Shown here: positions 49,228 to 58,419 of the stretch, piece after piece
How positions within the stretch are numbered: the stretch's first letter is position 1
Layout: each line of letters begins with the position of its first letter
Origin: Pseudomonadota bacterium
Lineage (GTDB): Bacteria > Pseudomonadota > Gammaproteobacteria > Steroidobacterales > Steroidobacteraceae
Assembly: GCA_021822385.1 (NCBI GenBank)
Contig: JAKARC010000007.1
Location: 1-64,000, forward strand
DNA: 64,000 bases
Reading direction: 5' to 3'
Notes under the pieces: model-generated
What the model was told of the DNA's origin: nothing
Seen by the model: the letters and a program-made list of their open reading frames with translations, nothing else
The model's database searches: none
Translations under genes and position numbers: made by a program

Positions 49228-50682
49228 ATGCTCGAATTACAGGATCCCAGCCTGCTGCGCGCCCAAGCCTTTGTCGGCGGCCGCTGGATCGATGCGGACT
49301 GCGGCGCCGTCGTTGCGGTGCACAATCCGGCCACCGGAGCCGTGCTCGCGGCAGTTCCGGAACTCGGCGCCGCGGAGACTCGCCGGGCGATCGACGCGGC
49401 GCAGGCGGCGTTTGCGGGCTGGGCGGCCCGGACCGCAGGCGAGCGCGCCGCGCTGCTCGCACGCTGGTATGCGCTGATGATCGAGCAGCGCGAGGATCTG
49501 GCGAAGCTCATGACCGCCGAGCAAGGCAAGCCCCTGGCGGAAGCGCGTGGGGAAATCGACTATGCAGCGTCCTTCATTCAGTGGTTCGCCGAGGAGGCCA
49601 AGCGTGTGTACGGGGAGATCATCCCCGGCCATCAGGCCGACCGGCGGCTGTTGGTGCTGCGTCAGCCCGTGGGCGTGGTGGCCGCCATCACGCCGTGGAA
49701 TTTTCCCTCGGCAATGCTCACCCGCAAAGCGGCGCCGGCGCTGGCCGCAGGCTGCACATTCGTGTGCAAGCCGGCACTCCAGACGCCCTTGTCGGCGCTT
49801 GCTCTGGCCGCTCTGGCCGAGCGTGCCGGAATTCCGCCCGGTGTATTCAACATCGTCACCGGCAGCGATGCGGTCGCTATTGGGGCGCAGCTGACCGCCG
49901 ATGCGCGCGTGCGCAAACTCTCCTTCACCGGCTCGACGGCGGTGGGCAAGACGCTGATGGCGCAGTGCGCCGGGACGGTGAAGAAGATCTCACTTGAACT
50001 CGGCGGCAATGCTCCGTTCATCGTTTTCGACGATGCCGACATCGATGCCGCGGTCCGCGGTGCGATCGTCAGCAAGTTCCGCAATTCCGGCCAGACGTGC
50101 GTATGCGCCAATCGGCTGCTCGTGCAGGACGGGATTCATGACACCTTCGCGCGCAAATTGGCCGCCGCGGTCGCCCGGCTGCGTGTCGGCGACGGACTGG
50201 CGGGACCCACCGACCAGGGCCCGCTCATCGACGCGGCAGCCCTGGCCAAGGTGCAACGTCATCTCGCCGACGCCACGGCGAAAGGGGCCGAAATCCTCCT
50301 CGGCGGCAAACCGCATGCCCTCGGCGGCACGTTCTTCGAGCCGACCGTGCTCACCGGCGCGACCGCAGAGATGCTGCTCGCCCGTGAGGAGACGTTCGGG
50401 CCGGTCGCGCCGCTGTTTCGCTTCACCACCGAGGCGGAAGCGATACACATGGCCAATGACACCGCAGCCGGACTCGCCGCCTACTTCTACACGCGGGATC
50501 TCGCCCGGTGCTGGCGCGTCGCCGAGGCGCTCGAGTACGGCATGGTCGGGGTGAATACCGGTTTGATCTCGACCGCGGTGGCGCCGTTCGGCGGCGTCAA
50601 GGAATCGGGCATCGGCCGTGAAGGCTCGCGCCACGGCATTCTCGAGTACACCGAGATCAAGTATCTGTGCATCGGGCTGTAG
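49228..50682 (+). CDS. gabD: NAD(P)-dependent succinate-semialdehyde dehydrogenase
   Basis: 484 residues from ATG 49228, which has AGGAG 6-7 bases upstream. FVGGRWIDADCGAVVAVHNPATG, AAITPWNFPSAMLTRKAAPAL, SLELGGNAPFIVFDDADID and the catalytic Cys in NSGQTCVCANR are the GabD pattern. The C-terminal GGVKESGIGREGSRHGILEYTE is also typical. It oxidises succinate semialdehyde to succinate in the 4-aminobutyrate route. No gabT is adjacent. Confidence 0.9.
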   Translation: MLELQDPSLLRAQAFVGGRWIDADCGAVVAVHNPATGAVLAAVPELGAAETRRAIDAAQAAFAGWAARTAGERAALLARWYALMIEQREDLAKLMTAEQGKPLAEARGEIDYAASFIQWFAEEAKRVYGEIIPGHQADRRLLVLRQPVGVVAAITPWNFPSAMLTRKAAPALAAGCTFVCKPALQTPLSALALAALAERAGIPPGVFNIVTGSDAVAIGAQLTADARVRKLSFTGSTAVGKTLMAQCAGTVKKISLELGGNAPFIVFDDADIDAAVRGAIVSKFRNSGQTCVCANRLLVQDGIHDTFARKLAAAVARLRVGDGLAGPTDQGPLIDAAALAKVQRHLADATAKGAEILLGGKPHALGGTFFEPTVLTGATAEMLLAREETFGPVAPLFRFTTEAEAIHMANDTAAGLAAYFYTRDLARCWRVAEALEYGMVGVNTGLISTAVAPFGGVKESGIGREGSRHGILEYTEIKYLCIGL

Positions 50683-50731
50683 CGGACCCGGCGCGCATGC
50701 ACCGGTCCTGAGGACGAGCACTGCCGCCGCT

Positions 50732-53446
50732 TCAGTGCGCTTCGTCCCAGTTCTGCCCCTGGCCGATTTCCACCCGCAGCGCCACGCGCAGCGCTGCGGC
50801 GGCCGTCATGCGCGCGCGCAGCATCGCGATCACTTCCTCGACATGCGCGCGCGCCACCTCGAGAACCAACTCGTCGTGCACTTGCATGATCAGATGCGCC
50901 CGATCGTCGTGCCGGCGGCACCAGTCGTCGACGGCGATCATGGCGCGCTTGATGATGTCCGCGGCGGTGCCCTGCATGGGCGCATTGATGGCGCTGCGCT
51001 CGGCGTATTGACGGGTCTGCGGATTGCCCGAGCGGATATCCGGCAGATACAGCCGGCGGCCGTACACCGTCTCGACGTAGCCTTGCTCACGCGCCCGCTC
51101 CCGGGTCTCGTCCATGAAGCGACGCACCCCCGGGTAGCGCTGGAAATAGCGCTCCACGTAGTCTTGGGCCGCCGCACGCTCGATGCCGAGCTGACGCGCG
51201 AGGCCAAAGGGCGACATGCCGTAGATGAGGCCGAAATTGATCGTCTTGGCGAGACGGCGCTGCTCGGGTGTGACCGCGGCCAGGGGCGTGGCAAACACCT
51301 CGGCCGCGGTCGCCTGATGCACATCGTGCTCGTGCGCGAACGCATGCAACAGCCCCTCGTCACCCGACAGGTGCGCCATGATGCGCAGCTCGATCTGCGA
51401 ATAATCCGCCGCGACGAGAACATGGTCGGCCGGCGCGATGAATGCCTGGCGAATGCGCCGTCCCTCAGGCGTGCGGATGGGAATGTTCTGCAGGTTCGGG
51501 TCGGTGGACGACAGCCGTCCGGTCTGCGCGACGGCTTGATGATATGAGGTGTGGATGCGACCGGTGTTCGGGTTGATCTGCTGCGGCAGCGTGTCGGTAT
51601 AGGTTGATTTCAACTTGGCGAGCGCACGGTACTCGAGCACCGTCCGGGGCAACGCATAGTCCGCCGCCAGCTCCTCGAGCACGTCCTCGGCCGTCGACGG
51701 CTGTCCGGTCGGGGTCTTGCGCACCACGGGCAGCGCGAGCCGCGTGAACAATATCTGCTGCAACTGTTTGGGCGAATCGATGTTGAACGTGACGCCCGCC
51801 TCCCGCTGCGCCTGCGCGGTAAGCTGCGCCATGCGCGCGGCCAGTTCGCCGCTTTGCGCCTGCAGCAGCTCGCGGTCGATCAGGACGCCATGGCGCTCCA
51901 TGCGCAGCAGCACCGGCACGAGGGGCTGCTCGATGTCGATGTAGAGGCGCTCAAGGGCGGGGATGGCGGCGATCTTCGGCCACAAGGTCCGATGAAGCTG
52001 CAGCGTGATGTCAGCGTCCTCGGCGGCGTATTCGGCGGCGCGATCGACCGGCACCTGGCTGAACGGAATGGCTTTCGCACCCTTGCCGGCCACGGCTTCG
52101 TAGCGGATTGTTTCAACCCCGAGATAGCGCCGCGCCGCGCTGTCCATGTCATGTCGGATGGCTACACTGTCCCAGACGTAGGACTCGAGCATGCTGTCAT
52201 AGCGCATGCCGTTGAGTGCGATGCCGTGATTGGCCAGTACGTGCGCGTCGTATTTCAGATGATGACCCAGCTTGCCGCGCTGCGGATCTTCGAGCAGTGC
52301 TCGCAACGTCGCGAGCGTTTCACGCCGATCGAGCTGGGCCGGAGCACCTGCGTAATCGTGTGCAAGCGGCACATAGGCCGCCTCGCCCGGCGCGACGCTG
52401 AAGGAGACCCCGACAATCTGCGCCTGCATGTAATCGAGGCTGGTGGTCTCGGTGTCGAACGCGATCAGCTCGGCTTGCTCCAAGCGCGTGCACCAGCGCT
52501 GCAGGTCCGCGTGCGTCAGTATCGTTTCATAATGGCGCGCGCTTGCAGCGGCCGGCGCTACCGGGAGGTCCGGCGCGGCATGCGCGTCTTGTGTGGTATC
52601 GAGCTGCTGCCGCAGCGAGCGCAGATCGAAGTGCGTGTACAGCGCGCGCAGGCGGGGCAGATCGGGCTGTGCGGGAATCAGGTCATCCGGACCCACGGGC
52701 AGAGCAAGATCCGTGCGCAAGGTGGCGAGTTTTCGCGACAGCTCGAGCGTGGCCATCCCGGCGCGCAGATTCTCCCCGACCTTGCCCTGCACCTCGTGCG
52801 CGTGCGCAATGAGATTCTCGAGCGAGCCGTATTGGGCGAGGAGCTTGGCCGCGGTCTTGGGGCCGACTTTCTCGATGCCCGGGATGTTGTCCGCGCTATC
52901 GCCCGCGAGCGCGAGGTAGTCGATGATCTGCTCCGGGGCGACGGCATATTTTTCCTTGACGCCCGCCCGGTCGAGCCACGTGTTGTTCATCGTATTGACC
53001 AGCGTGATCGACGCATCGACCAGCTGCGCCATGTCCTTGTCGCCGGTGCAGATGATGACCCGGTATCCGGCGGCGGCCGCCCGCCGCGCCAGCGTGCCCA
53101 TCACATCATCGGCCTCGACGCCCTCGATGCGCAGCACCGGCAGGCCTTGTGCGGCAATGATCTGCAGCAACGGCTCCACCTGGGCGCGCAGCTCCGCTGG
53201 CATCGGCGGACGCTGCGCCTTGTATGCGCTGAAGAGTTCATCGCGGAAGGTCTTGCCGGGCGAATCGAACACCACCGCCACGCGCGGCGACGGATGCTCG
53301 CGCAGGAATTTCCCCAGCATGTTGAGGACGCCGAGCAGAGCACCGGTCGGCTCCCCGCGCGCGCTGGTCAGTTTTGGCAGCGCATGAAACGCGCGGTAGA
53401 GATACGACGAGCCATCGAAGAGGACCAGGTCTGCGGTGTCGGGCAT
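50732..53446 (-). CDS. polA: DNA polymerase I
   Basis: 904 residues. The N-terminal 5'-3' exonuclease has LFDGSSYLYRAFHAL and YRVIICTGDKDMAQL. The 3'-5' exonuclease keeps its acidic residues (IAFDTETTSLDY), so proofreading is probably active. The polymerase domain shows DYSQIELRIMAHLS, the O-helix RRLAKTINFGLIYG and MQVHDELVLEV. Repair and Okazaki-fragment maturation. It is downstream of lptM on the same strand with a 32-bp gap. Confidence 0.98.
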   Translation of the reverse strand: MPDTADLVLFDGSSYLYRAFHALPKLTSARGEPTGALLGVLNMLGKFLREHPSPRVAVVFDSPGKTFRDELFSAYKAQRPPMPAELRAQVEPLLQIIAAQGLPVLRIEGVEADDVMGTLARRAAAAGYRVIICTGDKDMAQLVDASITLVNTMNNTWLDRAGVKEKYAVAPEQIIDYLALAGDSADNIPGIEKVGPKTAAKLLAQYGSLENLIAHAHEVQGKVGENLRAGMATLELSRKLATLRTDLALPVGPDDLIPAQPDLPRLRALYTHFDLRSLRQQLDTTQDAHAAPDLPVAPAAASARHYETILTHADLQRWCTRLEQAELIAFDTETTSLDYMQAQIVGVSFSVAPGEAAYVPLAHDYAGAPAQLDRRETLATLRALLEDPQRGKLGHHLKYDAHVLANHGIALNGMRYDSMLESYVWDSVAIRHDMDSAARRYLGVETIRYEAVAGKGAKAIPFSQVPVDRAAEYAAEDADITLQLHRTLWPKIAAIPALERLYIDIEQPLVPVLLRMERHGVLIDRELLQAQSGELAARMAQLTAQAQREAGVTFNIDSPKQLQQILFTRLALPVVRKTPTGQPSTAEDVLEELAADYALPRTVLEYRALAKLKSTYTDTLPQQINPNTGRIHTSYHQAVAQTGRLSSTDPNLQNIPIRTPEGRRIRQAFIAPADHVLVAADYSQIELRIMAHLSGDEGLLHAFAHEHDVHQATAAEVFATPLAAVTPEQRRLAKTINFGLIYGMSPFGLARQLGIERAAAQDYVERYFQRYPGVRRFMDETRERAREQGYVETVYGRRLYLPDIRSGNPQTRQYAERSAINAPMQGTAADIIKRAMIAVDDWCRRHDDRAHLIMQVHDELVLEVARAHVEEVIAMLRARMTAAAALRVALRVEIGQGQNWDEAH

Positions 53447-53478
53447 GTGCCGAGTATAGCGAACGCCCGACGCCGGGC

Positions 53479-53688
53479 TTACGATCCGACTGGACTCGGC
53501 GGTGCGGCCTGGCGCGGGGCGTGCGCCGTGGATGTGGGCGCGCTCGCGGCGGGCGGATGCGTCACCACGGCCGCACGGTGCGTCGGCAGGTACAGCGGAC
53601 CCTTGAAGCCGCAGGCCGAGCAGCCGAGTAGAATGGCCGCGCCACCAATGACCCAGCGAGCGCTGCGTGCGGCCCGAGTGATCATCAA
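53479..53688 (-). CDS. lptM: LptM-type small lipoprotein
   Basis: 69 residues. A hydrophobic signal is followed by ILLGCSACGFKGPLYLP, which matches the LptM (YifL) hallmark CGxKGPLYxP. Two cysteines are possible lipidation sites: Cys23 has a perfect LLGC lipobox, while Cys26 is at the position used in E. coli. The remainder is Pro/Ala/Thr-rich. LptM assists LptD disulfide maturation in the outer membrane. Here it lies before polA rather than beside dapF. Confidence 0.88.
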   Translation of the reverse strand: MMITRAARSARWVIGGAAILLGCSACGFKGPLYLPTHRAAVVTHPPAASAPTSTAHAPRQAAPPSPVGS

Positions 53689-53692
53689 TCCC

Positions 53693-54127
53693 TCACGCCG
53701 CCGCCCGGCAGGGCACGACCGCCATCGTCAGCCGCGAGACGCAGATGAGACGTTCCGCTGCATCACGAATTTCGATGCCCCAGACCTGACTCCGATGCCC
53801 GATATGGAAGGGACGGGCGGTCGCACAGATCACGCCGGCAATCACTGGGCGCAGGTGATTGACGTTCAGCTCCTGGCCCAGGCACATGAAGCGCTGCGGA
53901 TCGACGCAAAGATTTGCCGCCACGCTGCCGGCCGTTTCCGCCAGCGCCGCGGATGCGCCACCGTGCAGGACCCCATAAGGCTGGTGGAGCTGGGGCGTTA
54001 CCTCGAGCGTCGCACACAGATAGTCCGGTCCGATGTCCGCCAGGCGAACACCGATGTGATCGGCGAATCCGCCAGCGGCGGCGCGCTGCAGAGACTCGCG
54101 CGGACTGTCGTTGAACCAGATGCTCAT
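53693..54127 (-). CDS. PaaI/YbdB-type hotdog thioesterase
   Basis: 144 residues. The hotdog catalytic block is PYGVLHGGASAALAETAGS, with the Glu as general base, followed by LNVNHLRPVIAGVICATARP. Members cleave acyl-CoA or acyl-carrier thioesters such as DHNA-CoA or phenylacetyl-CoA intermediates. It is 4 bp upstream of lptM and probably in the same transcript. Substrate unknown. Confidence 0.88.
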   Translation of the reverse strand: MSIWFNDSPRESLQRAAAGGFADHIGVRLADIGPDYLCATLEVTPQLHQPYGVLHGGASAALAETAGSVAANLCVDPQRFMCLGQELNVNHLRPVIAGVICATARPFHIGHRSQVWGIEIRDAAERLICVSRLTMAVVPCRAAA

Positions 54128-54227
54128 GGCAGGAGATTGTAGCCCGAAGCGCGGCCGGGGGCGGGCACCGTTTCGCCGCCGTGCCAGCCATGGCAGTCTT
54201 GCGCATTGTCATCGGGAGCGTACGACC

Positions 54228-54863
54228 ATGAAGCTTTTCACCTTCTATCGCAGCTCTGCGGCCTACCGCGTGCGCATTGCGCTCAACCTGAAGAATATCG
54301 CCTATGAATCCGTGCCCGTCGACCTGCGCGCCGGCGCGCAGCGTGACGCGCACTATCTCGCCCGCAATCCGCAAGGACTCGTGCCGAGCCTGGAGGATGG
54401 CGGCACGACGCTCAATCAGTCGCTCGCCATCCTCGAGTATCTCGACGAGAAGCATCCCGAGCCGCCATTGTTGCCCGGCTCGGCGCTCGACCGCGCACGG
54501 GTACGCGCCCTGGCGTTGGCGGTCGCCTGTGACCTCCATCCGCTGAACAACCAGCGTGTGTTGAATTACCTGCGCACGACGCTCGGTCAGGACGAGAGCG
54601 TGATCGATGCCTGGTATCGCCATTGGATCGCCGCGGGCCTGGGCGCGCTTGAGCAGATGGCGCAACACACGAGCGATGGACGGTATCTGTATGGGGGTCG
54701 CATCACGCTCGCCGACGTATGCCTGATTCCACAGATGTTCAACGCGCGGCGCTTCAACTGCGACCTGGCGCCGTATTCCACGCTGCGCAGTGTGGTGGCT
54801 TTTCTGGAGACCCATCCGGCCTTCGCGGCCGCCGCACCCGCCGCGCAGCCGGACGCGCCGTGA
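54228..54863 (+). CDS. maiA: Maleylacetoacetate isomerase (zeta-class GST)
   Basis: 211 residues. KLFTFYRSSAAYRVRIALNL is the zeta-class glutathione site; NPQGLVPSLEDGGTTLNQSLAI and DVCLIPQMFNARRFNCDL complete the match. It isomerises maleylacetoacetate to fumarylacetoacetate in tyrosine or phenylalanine breakdown. ATG 54228 fits the family; the upstream frame is not conserved. No hmgA or fahA neighbours are seen; the FAH-family gene at 15.3 kb is a different group. Confidence 0.92.
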   Translation: MKLFTFYRSSAAYRVRIALNLKNIAYESVPVDLRAGAQRDAHYLARNPQGLVPSLEDGGTTLNQSLAILEYLDEKHPEPPLLPGSALDRARVRALALAVACDLHPLNNQRVLNYLRTTLGQDESVIDAWYRHWIAAGLGALEQMAQHTSDGRYLYGGRITLADVCLIPQMFNARRFNCDLAPYSTLRSVVAFLETHPAFAAAAPAAQPDAP

Positions 54864-54871
54864 TGCCGTGC

Positions 54872-55762
54872 TCAGCCGCGGGCGTTGCTGTCCTGACCAG
54901 GCTCGAACAGCTCTGTTTTCAAGCGGAAGGTCGCCGAGATGTCTTCATCGCCATGACCGCGGGCGATGAGTTCGGCGTATTCGCCGAGCATACGTTCGAC
55001 CACGGGTAGCGAGACGCCGAATCGGGCCGCCATGTCGCGGCAGATGAGCAGATCCTTGGCATGCAGCCGGACCCTGAAGCCCGCCGGGTAGCTGCCGCGC
55101 ACCATGTTGGGGGCGCGATGCACGAAGTACCAGCTCGAGCCGGCGCCCTGGCCGAGGGTCTCGATGAGCTTATCGAGCGGCAGGCCCTGCGCATGCGCGA
55201 ACGCCATCGCCTCGGCGACGGCTTCGATGACCCCGGCGCACATGATCTGATTGGTCGCCTTGGCGGCCTGGCCGCTGCCGACCGGTCCGAACAATGTGAC
55301 GGTGCGGCCCATGGCCGCGAGCACGGGGCGGACCCGCTCGAAGTGCTCCGGGTCACCGCCGCACATGATCGCGAGCGTGCCGTCGCGGGCCCCCTCCACC
55401 CCGCCGCTCACGGGACAGTCGAGAAAGCTCACGCCCCGCACGCGCAGCAGATCGGCGGCCCGGCGCGCCGTGTCTGCCGCTGTGGTGGAGCAATCGATCA
55501 GCACCGCGCCGATCGCAAATCCCGCCGCCAGCGCTCCGGTCACTTCCAATACGTCCGCATCCGCGGCAACGCAGCTCACCACGACATCGACGGCGGCTGC
55601 GAGTTCAGCCGGTGAGGCACTCGGCGTCAGACCGAGTTCGGTCGCGAGCGCCGCTGCCTTCTGCGGCGTACGATTCCAGATCGCGCCGAGCAGGCCCGCC
55701 TTGTGCAGATTGCGGGCCATGTGCATGCCCATCGCCCCAAGTCCAATGAATCCCACACGCAT
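54872..55762 (-). CDS. 3-hydroxyisobutyrate dehydrogenase-family oxidoreductase
   Basis: 296 residues. Rossmann start MRVGFIGLGAMGMHMARNL. Substrate loop DCPVSGGVEGARDGTLAIMCGG and the catalytic Lys in GSGQAAKATNQIMCAG. Members include 3-hydroxyisobutyrate, tartronate-semialdehyde and similar beta-hydroxy acid dehydrogenases. Convergent with maiA. The exact substrate is not readable. Confidence 0.9.
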   Translation of the reverse strand: MRVGFIGLGAMGMHMARNLHKAGLLGAIWNRTPQKAAALATELGLTPSASPAELAAAVDVVVSCVAADADVLEVTGALAAGFAIGAVLIDCSTTAADTARRAADLLRVRGVSFLDCPVSGGVEGARDGTLAIMCGGDPEHFERVRPVLAAMGRTVTLFGPVGSGQAAKATNQIMCAGVIEAVAEAMAFAHAQGLPLDKLIETLGQGAGSSWYFVHRAPNMVRGSYPAGFRVRLHAKDLLICRDMAARFGVSLPVVERMLGEYAELIARGHGDEDISATFRLKTELFEPGQDSNARG

Positions 55763-55888
55763 TGTTGCCGCCGCCCCTCCGGTAGTCCTGCATCGACCGG
55801 GTGCGCTCGCGATGCGACGATCGCAGGTGCGCCCGCGACGGCCACTATAGGGCTATCGGGGTGCGAGCGGAACCATGCGTGGCCGTCT

Positions 55889-56362
55889 TTACCTCGTGCC
55901 CGAGCCGCACAGCTGCACCACGCGCTCGCGCGCGCTGATCCGTGCGGCATTATCCTCGGCACTGTTCATGTAATGACGGTGTCCATGCTTGCCAACGGTG
56001 TACAGACGCCGCGCGTACAGCAAGCGTTGATAGATGGCCTTGGCTTCCCGGCAGCGTTTGGCGCGTAGCCTGGCCTCGCTGGCCGCTACGGCGTGCGCGG
56101 CCTGCTCGTGCAAGCGGGTGGAGTTCGCCGCCCGATGGGCGCTGGTACCACGGCCGCCCCTATGCGCCGTGACATGGTGCGCGGTGTGGGCCATCGTGGT
56201 CACGCCGGTCCTCAGGCGCACGGCGCCTGGACGCCACTGGTCGCTGTAGTGCACCACGCCATGCTTGCCGATCCATTGGTAGACATGGGCGTGGGCGAGC
56301 GCCAACGTTGTGGCGAGCACGAGCGCGCCGATCGAGCTGATGCAAATTGCAGTACGTGACAT
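55889..56362 (-). CDS. DUF4124 domain exported protein
   Basis: 157 residues from ATG 56362 (MSRTAICISSIGALVLATTLALAHA), a signal peptide. The following HVYQWIGKHGVVHYSDQ is the DUF4124 pattern. The rest is His/Ala/Arg-rich, with a second such motif in TVGKHGHRHYMNS near the C-terminus. Periplasmic or envelope protein of unknown role. A longer frame upstream lacks signal-peptide character. Confidence 0.8.
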   Translation of the reverse strand: MSRTAICISSIGALVLATTLALAHAHVYQWIGKHGVVHYSDQWRPGAVRLRTGVTTMAHTAHHVTAHRGGRGTSAHRAANSTRLHEQAAHAVAASEARLRAKRCREAKAIYQRLLYARRLYTVGKHGHRHYMNSAEDNAARISARERVVQLCGSGTR

Positions 56363-56460
56363 AGACGGCTCCGGGCGTCGCGGAATGCGAATCAGACTCC
56401 GCGGCACGATACGGATTTACTCTGGCACAATCCGCGCACCCCGGCCAAGGGCTGCCTCTC

Positions 56461-56501
56461 AAAAATGAGATCCCCGACCGACAGGGCCGGTCGGGGATCT
56501 C
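56461..56501 (-). terminator. Strong rho-independent terminator of the ammonium transporter gene
   Basis: A perfect 14-bp stem (56467-56480 with 56488-56501) with a 7-base loop. On the minus strand the stem is followed by ATTTTTG, so it terminates the amt transcript 38 bp after its stop codon. Confidence 0.9.
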
Positions 56502-56538
56502 GCACTTGGCGCCCGCGGGTGGGGTGCCGCAGCGGCGG

Positions 56539-57924
56539 CTACATGTCGTAGGCCCGCTCGCCGTGGATCGTCGTGTCCAAGCCCTCGCGCTCGTCTTCCT
56601 CGGATACGCGCAGCCCGACCGTGTGCTTGACCAGATAGAAGCCGATCGCCGATACGACCGCCGTCCAGACGATCACGACACCGACGGCCTTGGCCTGGAT
56701 CAGCAGCTGCGCCCAGATGCCGGGATAGGCCGCACCCCCCGGGCCACCGAGCGCCGGGTCATTGAAGATGCCGGTCGCGAGCGCGCCAAAGACCCCGCCG
56801 AGAGCGTGCACGCCGAATACGTCGAGCGCATCATCGACGCGGATCATTCTCTTCAGACCCGTCACGCCCCAGAAGCAGATGGGACCGACCAACAAGCCAA
56901 TCACGAAGGCGCCCGGTATGCCGACGTTACCGGCCGCCGGCGTGATGGCCACGAGTCCCGCCACTGCGCCGGACGCCGCCCCGAGCATCGAGGGCTTGCC
57001 TTTGATGAGCCACTCGGTGCTCATCCACGTGAGCACGGCGCAGGCGGTGGCGAGGTAGGTGTTCATGAAAGCGAGCGCCGCCGAGCCGTTCGCTTCCAGG
57101 GCCGAGCCGGCATTGAATCCGAACCAGCCGAACCACAGCAGCGAGGCACCGATCATGGTCATGGTGAGGCTGTGCGGTGGCATCGGCTCCTTGCCGAGAC
57201 CGAGACGCTTGCCGAGAAACATCGCCCCCACCAGCCCGGCAACCCCGGAGTTGATGTGCACGACGGTCCCGCCGGCGAAATCCAGCGCCCCCCACTGCCA
57301 CAACAGTCCACCCACAGGCTTTGCCCCCGGCGTCGTGTCGAGGCCGGGCCAGTACCACACCATGTGCGCGACCGGGCAGTAGCAGAACGTGAACCAGAAG
57401 ATCAGGAACAGCAGGATGCCGGAGAACTTCACGCGTTCGACCAGGGCGCCGAGGATCAAGCAGCAGGTGATGGCGGCGAAGGTGCACTGGAAGGCGGCAT
57501 AGACGAGCTCATTGAGCACCACGCCCTTGTCAAAGGTCCCGACCGTGGAGAACACACCGGTTGCGGCGTTGAAAGTGCCGGCCAGGAACACCCGGCTGAA
57601 TCCACCGATGAACGCGTTGCCGGCGGTGAATGCCAGCGAGTAGCCGTAGACACACCAGAGAACGGTGATGAGCGAGAAGCCGACGAACACCTGCATCAGT
57701 ACCGAGAGCATGTTCTTGGTACGGACCAGGCCACCATAGTAGAGACCCAGTGCCGGCACCGACATCAGCAAGACCAAAGCGGTGGAGGTCATCATCCACG
57801 CCATATCGCCTTTGTTCGGCACGGCGGTGCCGGCCCGGGCCAACGCGGGGCTGAGGGCCGCGAGGACGGGAATGAGAGCCGCCTTCTTCAGGAAGGACCT
57901 GGAGATCTTGGAACTGCGCTGCAC
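56539..57924 (-). CDS. amtB: Ammonium transporter
   Basis: 461 residues from GTG 57924, with AGGAG 6 bases upstream. The frame extends to 57978, but that part would precede a normal signal peptide (LKKAALIPVLAALSPALARA). Eleven or so transmembrane helices follow, with GDMAWMMTSTALVLLMSVPALGLYYGG, DFAGGTVVHINSGVAGLVGA and the pore histidine segments GVHALGGVFGAL. It imports ammonium. A sigma-54 promoter and an NtrC-like site lie upstream, but no glnK is adjacent, which is unusual for amtB. Confidence 0.95.
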   Translation of the reverse strand: MQRSSKISRSFLKKAALIPVLAALSPALARAGTAVPNKGDMAWMMTSTALVLLMSVPALGLYYGGLVRTKNMLSVLMQVFVGFSLITVLWCVYGYSLAFTAGNAFIGGFSRVFLAGTFNAATGVFSTVGTFDKGVVLNELVYAAFQCTFAAITCCLILGALVERVKFSGILLFLIFWFTFCYCPVAHMVWYWPGLDTTPGAKPVGGLLWQWGALDFAGGTVVHINSGVAGLVGAMFLGKRLGLGKEPMPPHSLTMTMIGASLLWFGWFGFNAGSALEANGSAALAFMNTYLATACAVLTWMSTEWLIKGKPSMLGAASGAVAGLVAITPAAGNVGIPGAFVIGLLVGPICFWGVTGLKRMIRVDDALDVFGVHALGGVFGALATGIFNDPALGGPGGAAYPGIWAQLLIQAKAVGVVIVWTAVVSAIGFYLVKHTVGLRVSEEDEREGLDTTIHGERAYDM

Positions 57925-58031
57925 GTTTTCTCCTGAGCGGTTCGGTTGAGGCACGCGCTTCCGGCCCTCGCGCGGCAATTACGGCGGCGCGATGGGCTGG
58001 GATACGCGTATGCTGTTGACACGGGCCTTGG

Positions 58032-58047
58032 TGCAGAAACCATGCCA
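58032..58047 (-). promoter_or_regulatory. Sigma-54 promoter for amtB
   Basis: Minus strand TGGCATGGTTTCTGCA matches the sigma-54 consensus TGGCACGN4TTGCA at all but two fixed positions, with the invariant GG and GC at the right spacing. It faces amtB, about 108 bp before the GTG. Confidence 0.75.
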
Positions 58048-58099
58048 CTGGCATTTTTGTTTTATTATCAGTATGTTATGCCCGTACTTGCCCTGTGAC

Positions 58100-58116
58100 C
58101 GCACTGTTTTGGTGCG
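58100..58116. promoter_or_regulatory. NtrC-like binding site
   Basis: CGCACTGTTTTGGTGCG is close to the NtrC palindrome TGCACCN4TGGTGCA, with GCAC and GTGC arms exact. It lies about 55-70 bp upstream of the sigma-54 promoter, also between amtB and ubiK. Confidence 0.6.
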
Positions 58117-58161
58117 CATCGCAAGGCGTGTCGCCCCATTGTGGGGCATGCGAGGTGAGTG

Positions 58162-58419
58162 ATGACGGACAGGTTCGGAATCGACGCAATTGCCAGCCGG
58201 CTCGCGCAGAGCGTCCCGCCGGCCGTGCGAGCGGTGCAGCAGGATCTCGAGACCAATTTCCGGGCCGTGCTGCGTGCCAGCCTGGGCAAGCTGGATTTGG
58301 TGACCCGGGAGGAGTTCGATACGCAGACGCGTGTCCTGCAGCGTACGCGGGAGCGGCTTGCGGAACTCGAGAGCCGGCTGGCGGCGCTCGAGGGCGCGGC
58401 GCCGCCTGCGGGCGAGTGA
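58162..58419 (+). CDS. ubiK: Ubiquinone biosynthesis accessory factor UbiK
   Basis: 85 residues. MTDRFGIDAIASRLAQSVP, LETNFRAVLRASLGKLDLVTREEFD and a coiled coil QTRVLQRTRERLAELESRLAAL form the UbiK/YqiC (BMFP) pattern. Homotrimeric helper of the soluble Ubi complex for aerobic ubiquinone synthesis. The ATG at 58162 follows GTGAGTG; an ATG one codon upstream is possible. Divergent from amtB. Confidence 0.93.
   Translation: MTDRFGIDAIASRLAQSVPPAVRAVQQDLETNFRAVLRASLGKLDLVTREEFDTQTRVLQRTRERLAELESRLAALEGAAPPAGE

Noticed and set aside
51854-54142. 762-codon open frame antisense to polA, lptM and the thioesterase gene
   Set aside because: It crosses three genes on the other strand that all show conserved families; its own product has no recognisable feature.
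57925-58161. Hidden glnK between amtB and ubiK
   Set aside because: The gap is 237 bp, too short for a 112-residue PII protein, and no PII motif is present in any frame.
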